NCBI GenBank assembly: GCA_032718475.1
Contig: JAUCBJ010008291.1
Location: forward strand, 1 to 38,554
Direction: 5' to 3'
DNA length: 38,554 nucleotides
From: Nemertoderma westbladi
Taxonomy: Eukaryota > Xenacoelomorpha > Nemertodermatida > Nemertodermatidae
Shown here: positions 1-11,171 of the stretch, in pieces
Numbering within the stretch: position 1 is the first letter of the stretch
How the letters are laid out: the number at the start of each line of letters is the position of its first letter
Notes under the pieces: generated by a model
Told to the model about the DNA's origin: nothing
Database searches by the model: none
The model's input: only the letters and a program-made list of their open reading frames with translations
Program-made: the position numbers and the translations under genes

Positions 1-976
1 GCTACAGCCTTGTTTAGCGTCGCAGATCCATCTTTTGAAATAAATGGCGAAGTGAAAAAAGTTGAAGTATCATATGATTCCATATACATGCAAAGTTTAC
101 TGAAAAGTAGTAGTAGCTTCTACAAGAAATATATATTTCCCAAAATTGTGAAAAAAAAGATAATTAAAAAATGTAAATTATACAGTAGTTATAGTTCAAC
201 TAAATTCTGATTAATGCTGATTGTATTGAGATGGCAGTTGAAGATACTACGTCATCCATTACAGTTACATGGACTAACTATCAATGCTTTTTGGAATTCA
301 ATAATTTAACTTGTTTAAAAATAATTACAATCGAAAAAGTGCGAATCCACAATCCGTATCCGAATCCGTAATCTAAGTTTTGAAGCTGAATAAAACATCA
401 ATAAGCTACTGGATTTCTACCACCTGGCAGTTTTAGCTACAAAATATGTTTTATTTTTATAGCTAACAACTGTATAGTTTGGGAAAAATAATTATTATTC
501 TGGAATAATTAACTTGTCATGAATCAATTTCCACATTAAGATATCAAATAATGTATTCTTAACACAACACATAAACACACCAAATAAATATTAGCTACAC
601 AATTTATTTTAGTTACTAAGAGATTTATATTGTATGAACATTTACTGCTGCACTAGTGACGTCACTAGTGCAGTTTTCTGAAACGGCCTGATTTTTTGAT
701 GTTGCTAATTTTGCGTTTTAAAATCGCTATAACTCGGCCAATATTAATTTTTTTTAAGTAGAATTGCTCTCTGGGGTTTTTTCACATGCTCTTTCACATG
801 AAACCAACGAAAACTCGAAAAAAAATTTCCGAGTCGTCTACCCCATTGTAATGTAGCATTAAATAAATATTATTGTACAGGTAATGTAAAACTAAAAAGA
901 TTCTTCGATTATGGTTTTTTAAGTAGAAGATAATGTAAAAGTCAGAATAAACACAAAGACTGAGCTCAGCAAGACG
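1..976. other. AT-rich unique sequence, no gene recognised
   Basis: No convincing coding region is seen. A short open frame near the start has low-complexity lysine- and serine-rich composition and no recognisable motif. The stretch is AT-rich. A perfect 26-bp palindrome at 648-673 is listed separately. Sequence after it (about 674-835) is mixed in composition and could belong to a dispersed repeat, but nothing in this window repeats it. Confidence 0.5.
648..673. repeat. Perfect 26-bp palindrome centred on TGACGTCA
   Basis: The 13-nt arms are exact reverse complements with no spacer. The centre is TGACGTCA, the consensus cAMP-response element (CREB/ATF site). Each arm also contains CACTAGTG. 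It may be a regulatory site or the tip of an inverted-repeat element. The sequence shows the palindrome directly; either role is inference. Confidence 0.85.
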
Positions 977-3900
977 TACAAAATGGTACACTATTATTAT
1001 ACCTTGGATGCCCTATACAAAATGGTACACTATTATTATACCTTGGATGCCCTATACAAAATGGTACACTATTATTATACCTTGGATGTCCTATACAAAA
1101 TGGTACACTATTATTATACCTTGGATGCCCTATACAAAATGGTACACTATTATTATACCTTGGATGCCCTATACAAAATGGTACACTATTATTATACCTT
1201 GGATGCCCTATACAAAATGGTACACTATTATTATACCTTGGATGTCCTATACAAAATGGTACACTATTATTATACCTTGGATGTCCTATACAAAATGGTA
1301 CACTATTATTATACCTTGGATGCCCTATACAAAATGGTACACTATTATTATACCTTGGATGTCCTATACAAAATGGTACACTATTATTATACCTTGGATG
1401 CCCTATACAAAATGGTACACTATTATTATACCTTGGATGCCCTATACAAAATGGTACACTATTATTATACCTTGGATGCCCTATACAAAATGGTACACTA
1501 TTATTATACCTTGGATGCCCTATACAAAATGGTACACTATTATTATACCTTGGATGTCCTATACAAAATGGTACACTATTATTATACCTTGGATGCCCTA
1601 TACAAAATGGTACACTATTATTATACCTTGGATGTCCTATACAAAATGGTACACTATTATTATACCTTGGATGCCCTATACAAAATGGTACACTATTATT
1701 ATACCTTGGATGCCCTATACAAAATGGTACACTATTATTATACCTTGGATGCCCTATACAAAATGGTACACTATTATTATACCTTGGATGCCCTATACAA
1801 AATGGTACACTATTATTATACCTTGGATGCCCTATACAAAATGGTACACTATTATTATACCTTGGATGTCCTATACAAAATGGTACACTATTATTATACC
1901 TTGGATGCCCTATACAAAATGGTACACTATTATTATACCTTGGATGCCCTATACAAAATGGTACACTATTATTATACCTTGGATGCCCTATACAAAATGG
2001 TACACTATTATTATACCTTGGATGCCCTATACAAAATGGTACACTATTATTATACCTTGGATGCCCTATACAAAATGGTGCACTATTATTATACCTTGGA
2101 TGCCCTATACAAAATGGTACACTATTATTATACCTTGGATGCCCTATACAAAATGGTACACTATTATTATACCTTGGATGCCCTATACAAAATGGTACAC
2201 TATTATTATACCTTGGATGTCCTATACAAAATGGTACACTATTATTATACCTTGGATGTCCTATACAAAATGGTACACTATTATTATACCTTGGATGTCC
2301 TATACAAAATGGTACACTATTATTATACCTTGGATGTCCTATACAAAATGGTACACTATTATTATACCTTGGATGCCCTATACAAAATGGCACACTATTA
2401 TTATACCTTGGATGCCCTATACAAAATGGTACACTATTATTATACCTTGGATGCCCTATACAAAATGGTACACTATTATTATACCTTGGATGTCCTATAC
2501 AAAATGGTACACTATTATTATACCTTGGATGCCCTATACAAAATGGTACACTATTATTATACCTTGGATGTCCTATACAAAATGGTACACTATTATTATA
2601 CCTTGGATGTCCTATACAAAATGGTACACTATTATTATACCTTGGATGTCCTATACAAAATGGTACACTATTATTATACCTTGGATGCCCTATACAAAAT
2701 GGTACACTATTATTATACCTTGGATGTCCTATACAAAATGGTACACTATTATTATACCTTGGATGTCCTATACAAAATGGTACACTATTATTATACCTTG
2801 GATGCCCTATACAAAATGGTACACTATTATTATACCTTGGATGCCCTATACAAAATGGTACACTATTATTATACCTTGGATGCCCTATACAAAATGGTAC
2901 ACTATTATTATACCTTGGATGCCCTATACAAAATGGTACACTATTATTATACCTTGGATGCCCTATACAAAATGGTACACTATTATTATACCTTGGATGC
3001 CCTATACAAAATGGTACACTATTATTATACCTTGGATGCCCTATACAAAATGGTACACTATTATTATACCTTGGATGCCCTATACAAAATGGTACACTAT
3101 TATTATACCTTGGATGCCCTATACAAAATGGTACACTATTATTATACCTTGGATGCCCTATACAAAATGGTACACTATTATTATACCTTGGATGCCCTAT
3201 ACAAAATGGTACACTATTATTATACCTTGGATGCCCTATACAAAATGGTACACTATTATTATACCTTGGATGCCCTATACAAAATGGTACACTATTATTA
3301 TACCTTGGATGCCCTATACAAAATGGTACACTATTATTATACCTTGGATGCCCTATACAAAATGGTACACTATTATTATACCTTGGATGCCCTATACAAA
3401 ATGGTACACTATTATTATACCTTGGATGCCCTATACAAAATGGTACACTATTATTATACCTTGGATGTCCTATACAAAATGGTACACTATTATTATACCT
3501 TGGATGCCCTATACAAAATGGTACACTATTATTATACCTTGGATGCCCTATACAAAATGGTACACTATTATTATACCTTGGATGCCCTATACAAAATGGT
3601 ACACTATTATTATACCTTGGATGCCCTATACAAAATGGTACACTATTATTATACCTTGGATGCCCTATACAAAATGGTACACTATTATTATACCTTGGAT
3701 GCCCTATACAAAATGGTACACTATTATTATACCTTGGATGCCCTATACAAAATGGTACACTATTATTATACCTTGGATGCCCTATACAAAATGGTACACT
3801 ATTATTATACCTTGGATGCCCTATACAAAATGGTACACTATTATTATACCTTGGATGCCCTATACAAAATGGTACACTATTATTATACCTTGGATGCCCT

Positions 3901-4843
3901 ATACAAAATGGTACACTATTATTATACCTTGGATGCCCTATACAAAATGGTACACTATTATTATACCTTGGATGCCCTATACAAAATGGTACACTATTAT
4001 TATACCTTGGATGCCCTATACAAAATGGTACACTATTATTATACCTTGGATGCCCTATACAAAATGGTACACTATTATTATACCTTGGATGCCCTATACA
4101 AAATGGTACACTATTATTATACCTTGGATGCCCTATACACAATGGTACGCTATTATTATACCTTGGATGCCCTATACAAAATGGTACACTATTATTATAC
4201 CTTGGATGCCCTATACAAAATGGTACACTATTATTATACCTTGGATGCCCTATACAAAATGGTACACTATTATTATACCTTGGATGCCCTATACAAAATG
4301 GTACACTATTATTATACCTTGGATGCCCTATACAAAATGGTACACTATTATTATACCTTGGATGTCCTATACAAAATGGTACACTATTATTATACCTTGG
4401 ATGCCCTATACAAAATGGTACACTATTATTATACCTTGGATGTCCTATACAAAATGGTACACTATTATTATACCTTGGATGCCCTATACAAAATGGTACA
4501 CTATTATTATACCTTGGATGTCCTATACAAAATGGTACACTATTATTATACCTTGGATGCCCTATACAAAATGGTACACTATTATTATACCTTGGATGTC
4601 CTATACAAAATGGTACACTATTATTATACCTTGGATGCCCTATACAAAATGGTACACTATTATTATACCTTGGATGCCCTATACAAAATGGTACACTATT
4701 ATTATACCTTGGATGCCCTATACAAAATGGTACACTATTATTATACCTTGGATGCCCTATACAAAATGGTACACTATTATTATACCTTGGATGCCCTATA
4801 CAAAATGGTACACTATTATTATACCTTGGATGCCCTATACAAA
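977..4843. repeat. 39-bp satellite array, about 99 copies
   Basis: A 39-bp monomer repeats head to tail with almost no divergence. The main variation is one C/T position (GATGCC or GATGTC), plus rare single changes such as those near 2080, 2390 and 4140. Because 39 is divisible by 3 and the monomer lacks stops in several frames, very long open frames occur on both strands. Their translations are pure 13-residue repeats with no other domain, so coding is not supported. The high homogeneity indicates recent expansion or strong homogenisation. Confidence 0.97.
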
Positions 4844-4912
4844 TTCAGATTGCAGATACAAATACAGACAAATACAAATACAGACAATACAGACAATACA
4901 AATACAGATTCC
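4844..4912 (+). repeat. Short ACAGACAAATAC-type low-complexity tract
   Basis: Immediately after the 39-bp array the sequence is built from imperfect repeats of CAGA, CAAATA and CAGACAATA units. It forms the right flank of the satellite, and no gene is visible in it. Confidence 0.7.
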
Positions 4913-4985
4913 CACGTTTTGACCAATTTTTTCATATGAAAATTGCTTGTTGTAGGACAAATATTTGACCTTCTAACAGTAAGAT

Positions 4986-5274
4986 GGTAGCTAGTGTTGT
5001 ATAACCATCCCAGGGTAGCTAGTGTTGTATAACCATCCCATGGTAGCTAGTGTTGTATAACCATCCCAGAGTAGCTAGTGTTGTATAACCATCCCAGGGT
5101 AGCTAGTGTTGTATAACCATCCCAGGGTAGCTAGTGTTGTATAACCATCCCAGGGTAGCTAGTGTTGTATAACCATCCCAGGGTAGCTAGTGTTGTATAA
5201 CCATCCCAGGGTAGCTAGTGTTGTATAACCATCCCAGGGTAGCTAGTGTTGTATAACCATCCCAGGGTAGCTAG
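4986..5274. repeat. 28-bp minisatellite, about 10 copies
   Basis: The 28-bp monomer contains GGTAGCTAGTGTTGTATAAC followed by CATCCCAG. It repeats about 10.3 times and is nearly perfect; early copies differ at one or two positions. The last copy is cut within GGTAGCTAG. It is unrelated to the neighbouring 39-bp and 42-bp arrays. Confidence 0.95.
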
Positions 5275-5434
5275 CGATTATTTACAAGCGAGTTTTTTTT
5301 AATACAAAATGTAGATGGGAGTCAAAATGCACTTTTTACTATTTAGAAATGTATATTGTATACATTTTTTTTATTTTAACTACTTATTTGTATAATATAA
5401 AGACCTCTGTACTATTTATTTGTTTTCTGAGAAT

Positions 5435-5619
5435 GTTCTAGAACAAAACATGTGTTCTTAATATTTATATTTATCTTAATTGATATAGCTAACTTGTTCT
5501 AGAACATAATAAGGAAAATCTAGCTAGTTATGTTTTTTTTAAATAAAACGTTCTAGAACAAAAATATTTATACCAGAACATAATTTGTTTTAAAATTAAT
5601 ATAAAATATGTTCTAGAAC
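5435..5619. promoter_or_regulatory. Cluster of four heat-shock-element-like palindromes
   Basis: The 10-mer GTTCTAGAAC occurs exactly at 5435-5444, 5496-5505, 5550-5559 and 5610-5619, spaced 61, 54 and 60 bp apart. TTCnnGAA is the core of heat-shock elements bound by HSF trimers. At the first site an extra GAA (5431-5433) gives three alternating units, GAAnnTTCnnGAA. The surrounding DNA is very AT-rich. A fifth copy lies alone at 24605-24614. Recognition as HSE rests on the motif only; regulatory function is inferred. Confidence 0.5.
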
Positions 5620-5653
5620 ATTTTAAAAAAAAGTAGCAAAAAATAGCTAGTCT

Positions 5654-5899
5654 ATGAGTACGCAAGGTAGTAATGGCCACCAATCCAATGTTGAAGTTGT
5701 TGCATTAGAAGAAGACGCTTCCTCCAGTTGACACTCTGACTCCTCGATACTATTCCTAAAGTTATTTTTGAACAAGCTCACGGACCATTTCCGTGGAGTA
5801 TCCCACGGCCTTGCCAGGTTTCGGAATCTGTTCTTCTTCGGCTCGAAACCTGGTTTCGGAACTTCCGGTGAACACGTCACGTTTACGTTGCATTTATGA
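5654..5899 (+). pseudogene. Possible small ORF interrupted by one TGA (unknown product)
   Basis: An ATG at 5654 opens a frame of 25 codons with an acidic, serine-rich end. It stops at a TGA (5729-5731), then stays open in the same frame for about 55 more codons to a second TGA at 5897. The second part contains LFLKLFLNKL and is followed by a basic, aromatic-rich stretch. Base composition is clearly less AT-rich than the flanks. The ATG lies about 35 bp past the HSE-like cluster. The antisense strand is also open for 77 codons, so the coding strand is uncertain. Inverted repeats (5814-5823 with 5844-5853; 5791-5796 with 5803-5808) add structure. It could be a decayed exon, a transposon fragment or chance. 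Confidence 0.25.
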
Positions 5900-6008
5900 A
5901 GGTCATAAAAGACGTCATCACTGCTTATTTGAGCTTAGAGACATTGTTACTCACTAAAAGTTCTAACTTTTATATTATAGCTGCTAAATTATAATTTATG
6001 TGTATTTA

Positions 6009-6048
6009 TAACATGTATAGTAGTGTAATAGCAAAAGTGTAGTATGTA

Positions 6049-6103
<55 letters not shown>

Positions 6104-9100
6104 GTATAACATGAATAGTAAAAGTGTAGTAGTAGTATAACATGTATAGTAGTGTAATAGTAAAAGTGTAGTAGTAGTATAACATGTATAGTAGTGTAAT
6201 AGTAAAAGTGTAGTAGTAGTATAACATGTATAGTAGTGTAATAGTAAAAGTGTAGTAGTAGTATAACATGTATAGTAGTGTAATAGTAAAAGTGTAGTAG
6301 TAGTATAACATGTATAATAGTGTAATAGTAAAAGTGTAGTAGTAGTATAACATGTATAGTAGTGTAATAGTAAAAGTGTAGTAGTAGTATAACATGTATA
6401 ATAGTGTAATAGTAAAAGTGTAGTAGTAGTATAACATGTATAGTAGTGTAATAGTAAAAGTGTAGTAGTAGTATAACATGTATAGTAGTGTAATAGTAAA
6501 AGTGTAGTAGTAGTATAACATGTATAGTAGTGTAATAGTAAAAGTGTAGTAGTAGTATAACATGTATAGTAGTGTAATAGTAAAAGTGTAGTAGTAGTAT
6601 AACATGTATAGTAGTGTAATAGTAAAAGTGTAGTAGTAGTATAACATGTATAGTAGTGTAATAGTAAAAGTGTAGTAGTAGTATAACATGTATAGTAGTG
6701 TAATAGTAAAAGTGTAGTAGTAGTATAACATGTATAATAGTGTAATAGTAAAAGTGTAGTAGTAGTATAACATGTATAGTAGTGTAATAGTAAAAGTGTA
6801 GTGGTAGTATAACATGTATAATAGTGTAATAGTAAAAGTGTAGTAGTAGTATAACATGTATAGTAGTGTAATAGTAAAAGTGTAGTAGTAGTATAACATG
6901 TATAATAGTGTAATAGTAAAAGTGTAGTAGTAGTATAACATGTATAGTAGTGTAATAGTAAAAGTGTAGTAGTAGTATAACATGTATAGTAGTGTAATAG
7001 TAAAAGTGTAGTAGTAGTATAACATGTATAGTAGTGTAATAGTAAAAGTGTAGTAGTAGTATAACATGTATAGTAGTGTAATAGTAAAAGTGTAGTAGTA
7101 GTATAACATGTATAGTAGTGTAATAGTAAAAGTGTAGTAGTAGTATAACATGTATAGTAGTGTAATAGTAAAAGTGTAGTAGTAGTATAACATGTATAAT
7201 AGTGTAATAGTAAAAGTGTAGTAGTAGTATAACATGTATAGTAGTGTAATAGTAAAAGTGTAGTAGTAGTATAACATGTATAATAGTGTAATAGTAAAAG
7301 TGTAGTAGTAGTATAACATGTATAGTAGTGTAATAGTAAAAGTGTAGTAGTAGTATAACATGTATAGTAGTGTAATAGTAAAAGTGTAGTAGTAGTATAA
7401 CATGTATAGTAGTGTAATAGTAAAAGTGTAGTAGTAGTATAACATGTATAGTAGTGTAATAGTAAAAGTGTAGTAGTAGTATAACATGTATAGTAGTGTA
7501 ATAGTAAAAGTGTAGTAGTAGTATAACATGTATAGTAGTGTAATAGTAAAAGTGTAGTAGTAGTATAACATGTATAGTAGTGTAATAGTAAAAGTGTAGT
7601 AGTAGTATAACATGTATAGTAGTGTAATAGTAAAAGTGTAGTAGTAGTATAACATGTATAGTAGTGTAATAGTAAAAGTGTAGTAGTAGTATAACATGTA
7701 TAGTAGTGTAATAGTAAAAGTGTAGTAGTAGTATAACATGTATAGTAGTGTAATAGTAAAAGTGTAGTAGTAGTATAACATGTATAGTAGTGTAATAGTA
7801 AAAGTGTAGTAGTAGTATAACATGTATAGTAGTGTAATAGTAAAAGTGTAGTAGTAGTATAACATGTATAGTAGTGTAATAGTAAAAGTGTAGTAGTAGT
7901 ATAACATGTATAGTAGTGTAATAGTAAAAGTGTAGTAGTAGTATAACATGTATAGTAGTGTAATAGTAAAAGTGTAGTAGTAGTATAACATGTATAGTAG
8001 TGTAATAGTAAAAGTGTAGTAGTAGTATAACATGTATAGTAGTGTAATAGTAAAAGTGTAGTAGTAGTATAACATGTATAGTAGTGTAATAGTAAAAGTG
8101 TAGTAGTAGTATAACATGTATAGTAGTGTAATAGTAAAAGTGTAGTAGTAGTATAACATGTATAGTAGTGTAATAGTAAAAGTGTAGTAGTAGTATAACA
8201 TGTATAGTAGTGTAATAGTAAAAGTGTAGTAGTAGTATAACATGTATAGTAGTGTAATAGTAAAAGTGTAGTAGTAGTATAACATGTATAGTAGTGTAAT
8301 AGTAAAAGTGTAGTAGTAGTATAACATGTATAGTAGTGTAATAGTAAAAGTGTAGTAGTAGTATAACATGTATAGTAGTGTAATAGTAAAAGTGTAGTAG
8401 TAGTATAACATGTATAGTAGTGTAATAGTAAAAGTGTAGTAGTAGTATAACATGTATAGTAGTGTAATAGTAAAAGTGTAGTAGTAGTATAACATGTATA
8501 GTAGTGTAATAGTAAAAGTGTAGTAGTAGTATAACATGTATAGTAGTGTAATAGTAAAAGTGTAGTAGTAGTATAACATGTATAGTAGTGTAATAGTAAA
8601 AGTGTAGTAGTAGTATAACATGTATAGTAGTGTAATAGTAAAAGTGTAGTAGTAGTATAACATGTATAGTAGTGTAATAGTAAAAGTGTAGTAGTAGTAT
8701 AACATGTATAGTAGTGTAATAGTAAAAGTGTAGTAGTAGTATAACATGTATAGTAGTGTAATAGTAAAAGTGTAGTAGTAGTATAACATGTATAGTAGTG
8801 TAATAGTAAAAGTGTAGTAGTAGTATAACATGTATAGTAGTGTAATAGTAAAAGTGTAGTAGTAGTATAACATGTATAGTAGTGTAATAGTAAAAGTGTA
8901 GTAGTAGTATAACATGTATAGTAGTGTAATAGTAAAAGTGTAGTAGTAGTATAACATGTATAGTAGTGTAATAGTAAAAGTGTAGTAGTAGTATAACATG
9001 TATAGTAGTGTAATAGTAAAAGTGTAGTAGTAGTATAACATGTATAGTAGTGTAATAGTAAAAGTGTAGTAGTAGTATAACATGTATAATAGTGTAATAG

Positions 9101-9381
9101 TAAAAGTGTAGTAGTAGTATAACATGTATAATAGTGTAATAGTAAAAGTGTAGTAGTAGTATAACATGTATAGTAGTGTAATAGTAAAAGTGTAGTAGTA
9201 GTATAACATGTATAGTAGTGTAATAGTAAAAGTGTAGTAGTAGTATAACATGTATAGTAGTGTAATAGTAAAAGTGTAGTAGTAGTATAACATGTATAGT
9301 AGTGTAATAGTAAAAGTGTAGTAGTAGTATAACATGTATAGTAGTGTAATAGTAAAAGTGTAGTAGTAGTATAACATGTAT
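6009..9381. repeat. 42-bp satellite array, about 80 copies
   Basis: A 42-bp monomer (containing AGTATAACATGTATAGTAGTG) repeats head to tail with very little divergence. The main variant is TATAATAG in place of TATAGTAG. The left edge is degenerate and split by a 50-nt poly-A run. The minus strand is open throughout because 42 is divisible by 3; the translation is a 14-residue repeat only, so it is not called as a gene. Confidence 0.97.
6052..6101 (+). repeat. 50-nt poly(A) tract inside the edge of the 42-bp array
   Basis: Fifty consecutive A residues separate one degenerate 42-bp monomer on the left from the main array on the right. It may be homopolymer slippage from a short A run, or the tail of a lost retroposed insertion. 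No target-site duplication is obvious. Its assembled length may be unreliable. Confidence 0.9.
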
Positions 9382-9501
9382 AATTAATTATATGTTAATT
9401 ATAAGCGCATTTATGTGGAAATCAGATACTAAACTTTCATGTTAATTTCTATAATATGAGATCTTAGGAAAATAATAAAATGAATTGCCTGTCCTGTAAC
9501 C

Positions 9502-9912
9502 TACACAATGTCCTGGAATACAGTGTCTTTATTCAGGTACATGCCTGCCCCCCCCCCCCCCCCCCCCCTCCAAATGTTTCTACAAATCGTAATGAGATTG
9601 CATGAAATTTTAAACAGAGATAGTTTCACCTCCCTCCTCCTCCGTGGGTGAGCCACAATTTATATTTTTGCTTTCATTCTTTAGCTACCAGCGTTTGAAA
9701 AAAGTGTCTTAGGCGAAATCGCACCAGTTGCACCGCAGCTATTCTTCAACCTTATAGTGATTTGTTGGTACTAGTGGAAAGCTGGTTGTGCAAGGATTCG
9801 AAAAATATGTAACATAATCTAAATTTCACCTTAAACTAGCTGAGATATCAGGGTTTAAAACGTGCATGGTTTTGCATATGAGCTATAGGCTATTTTATAC
9901 TATTTAATAAAA
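9502..9912 (+). repeat. Left inverted repeat (~410 bp)
   Basis: Reading forward, this stretch matches the reverse complement of 13886-14308 at roughly 80% identity by eye. Shared blocks include TCCTGGAATACAGTG, the C/G homopolymer, GAGATTGCATGAAATTT, GCTTTCATTCTTTAGCTAC, GCGTTTGAAAAAAGTGTCT and GGTTTTGCATA. A 21-nt C run at 9548-9568 corresponds to the G run in the other copy. No open frame is supported. Confidence 0.85.
9548..9568 (+). repeat. Poly(C) run, 21 nt
   Basis: Twenty-one consecutive C residues lie inside the left inverted repeat. The right copy has a G-rich tract at the same internal position (14229-14264), so the homopolymer is an inherited part of the repeat. Confidence 0.95.
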
Positions 9913-10120
9913 TTAATGCAAATTATAAATTCAAATATGTAATTCAATTATTATATGAACTCGCACTAATAATCAATACAAGTGTAATTATTCGAGGTAA
10001 GAGTTGCATATTTCTAGAAATAACGGCTGATTGAATAGAGTTTGTAAAGGGTACATCTAGTATTCCTCCTCTCCTTCCTCATCTTCCACTCCGCCACTAT
10101 CAACTCCGACCTCCTACGAG

Positions 10121-10552
10121 CTACCCCGACTCCAGGCCGGCCGAGGAGACTGTCGATCGGATTCCCGTGTCCGCCAATCGTGCTACTCTCGTCCTGTGGG
10201 ACCTAGATCCTCGGATGCACATGCTGGCAGACCACAAAAGGGTGAAACTTAATCGGGTGCGCAACAAATTTATGGTTTCTGGGCAAGGGGAATTCCTCTT
10301 CGCCGAAAACAACAGTGCCATTCTGTTCAAGAGGGCATGAGCTGAACGGTTGTAACCCCCTGTTGCCGCCACCACGAACGGGCAGAACCCAGCTTGCTCC
10401 ACCATATTAATCCTTTCTTCATACTTTCGCCTCTTCTCCGATTCATGCTTATGATAAGCTGCCTCGGTTGTACGCGGGTTGGAAGGGCACAAAGGATTGA
10501 AAACCTTAACGTCTATATAAACCCTTTCGAACCTCCCTCTCCAAACTCCACT
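10121..10552 (-). pseudogene. RT relic segment 4: nuclease-like C-terminal region
   Basis: The minus-strand translation from about 10552 down to a stop at 10121 contains YIDVKVFNP, then a lysine/glutamate-rich YHKHESEKRRKYEERI segment. Next come FVVAATGGYNRSA, a LLRTRLSFTLLWSASMCIRGSR block and the C-terminus. From memory, the order D(V)xVFNP, K/Y-rich helix, ATGG, RLSFSLLRSA, CxRGxRS is typical of the C-terminal region of a widespread invertebrate RT-protein family. The D-x-V part, together with RLDVAA upstream, resembles the PD-(D/E)XK arrangement of restriction-like endonucleases; that assignment is inference. An AT-rich insert separates it from segment 3. Confidence 0.7.
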
Positions 10553-10836
10553 ATGTATGTATGTATTTATAGACCAAAGGAAGAAATAAATAAACACACA
10601 TTACCGATTACACAAAATATATAACTATTTAGTCCAGGGAATATATATAACGCTCTAAGTAGGTAAATTATAATAACACATGAATAATATAAATAGAAAT
10701 TGTTCGAAATAATCATTGAAATCAGATATGTAAATAAATTAATTGCCAAAATCATCATCAAATTGTCATGGTAGTAAAAAACAATACCGAGCAAAAACAA
10801 ACTTACAAAAAAAACACGATCAAAAGATGCATTAAG
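10553..10836. other. AT-rich insert splitting the RT relic
   Basis: On its right the relic reads RLDVAAPALH; on its left it resumes with SGVWRGRFERVY. These join in related proteins (LDVAARGFWG-like), so about 280 bp of AT-rich DNA appears to be inserted. It includes a TATG-rich microsatellite at its left edge (about 10553-10568). No clear inverted termini or target-site duplication were found. Exact ends are uncertain by about 15 bp. Confidence 0.5.
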
Positions 10837-11165
10837 TGTAGGGCGGGGGCCGCGACATCCAGTCGCGTGTCGGGTGAGACTGAGGTTGACCGCAGTCTAA
10901 ACTGTTCCCCGTCTAGTGGCTGTAAATGGGGCTCCATTTCCACGTCTGACAGAGGCGACTTCGTTGAGAACCTCGGCTAGAAAATCCCTTATTTCATTAT
11001 GTCTGACTATTGTAAAGCCACCTCTTGGGCAGTGTAGCGAATGAGTTACCGAGAAGGCGGCACCACATGTGCAGGTCGATGGAACGTGGTCTGGCTCCCT
11101 CCCTCCAGTCGGGCGCACTTGTTCTTAAGCTTCTGAGCGGCACTGGATTTTAGCTCACTAAGAAT
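10837..11165 (-). pseudogene. RT relic segment 3: CCHC zinc region and RLDVAA motif
   Basis: The minus strand encodes TCTCGAAFSVTHSLHCPRGG and then RHNEIRDFLAEVL. The C-x-C, H and C spacing followed by RHNxxRD matches the zinc region next to restriction-like endonuclease domains of R2-type retroelement proteins. A frameshift near 10910 moves the frame; in the new frame EPHLQPLDGEQFRLRS and DTRLDVAA follow. Upstream, ILSELKSSAAQKLKNKC reads in another frame, and the expected linker to the zinc region is missing. The gene is clearly dead. Motifs are seen directly; family membership comes from recognised motif order. Confidence 0.7.
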
Positions 11166-11171
11166 AGTAAT

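Noticed and set aside
10-210. 66-codon frame at the window start
   Set aside because: Low-complexity lysine/serine content, short, and without recognisable features.
983-4840. The repeat peptide ends LDALYK, reminiscent of the fluorescent-protein C-terminus
   Set aside because: Only a few residues agree, and they lie in a satellite translation; no beta-barrel sequence is present.
983-4939. Very long open frames (over 1000 codons) on both strands
   Set aside because: They are produced by a stop-free 39-bp monomer. Several frames are open at once, and no non-repeat domain, leader or codon signal exists.
6006-9377. 1123-codon minus-strand frame
   Set aside because: It is a translation of the 42-bp satellite and the poly-T run only.
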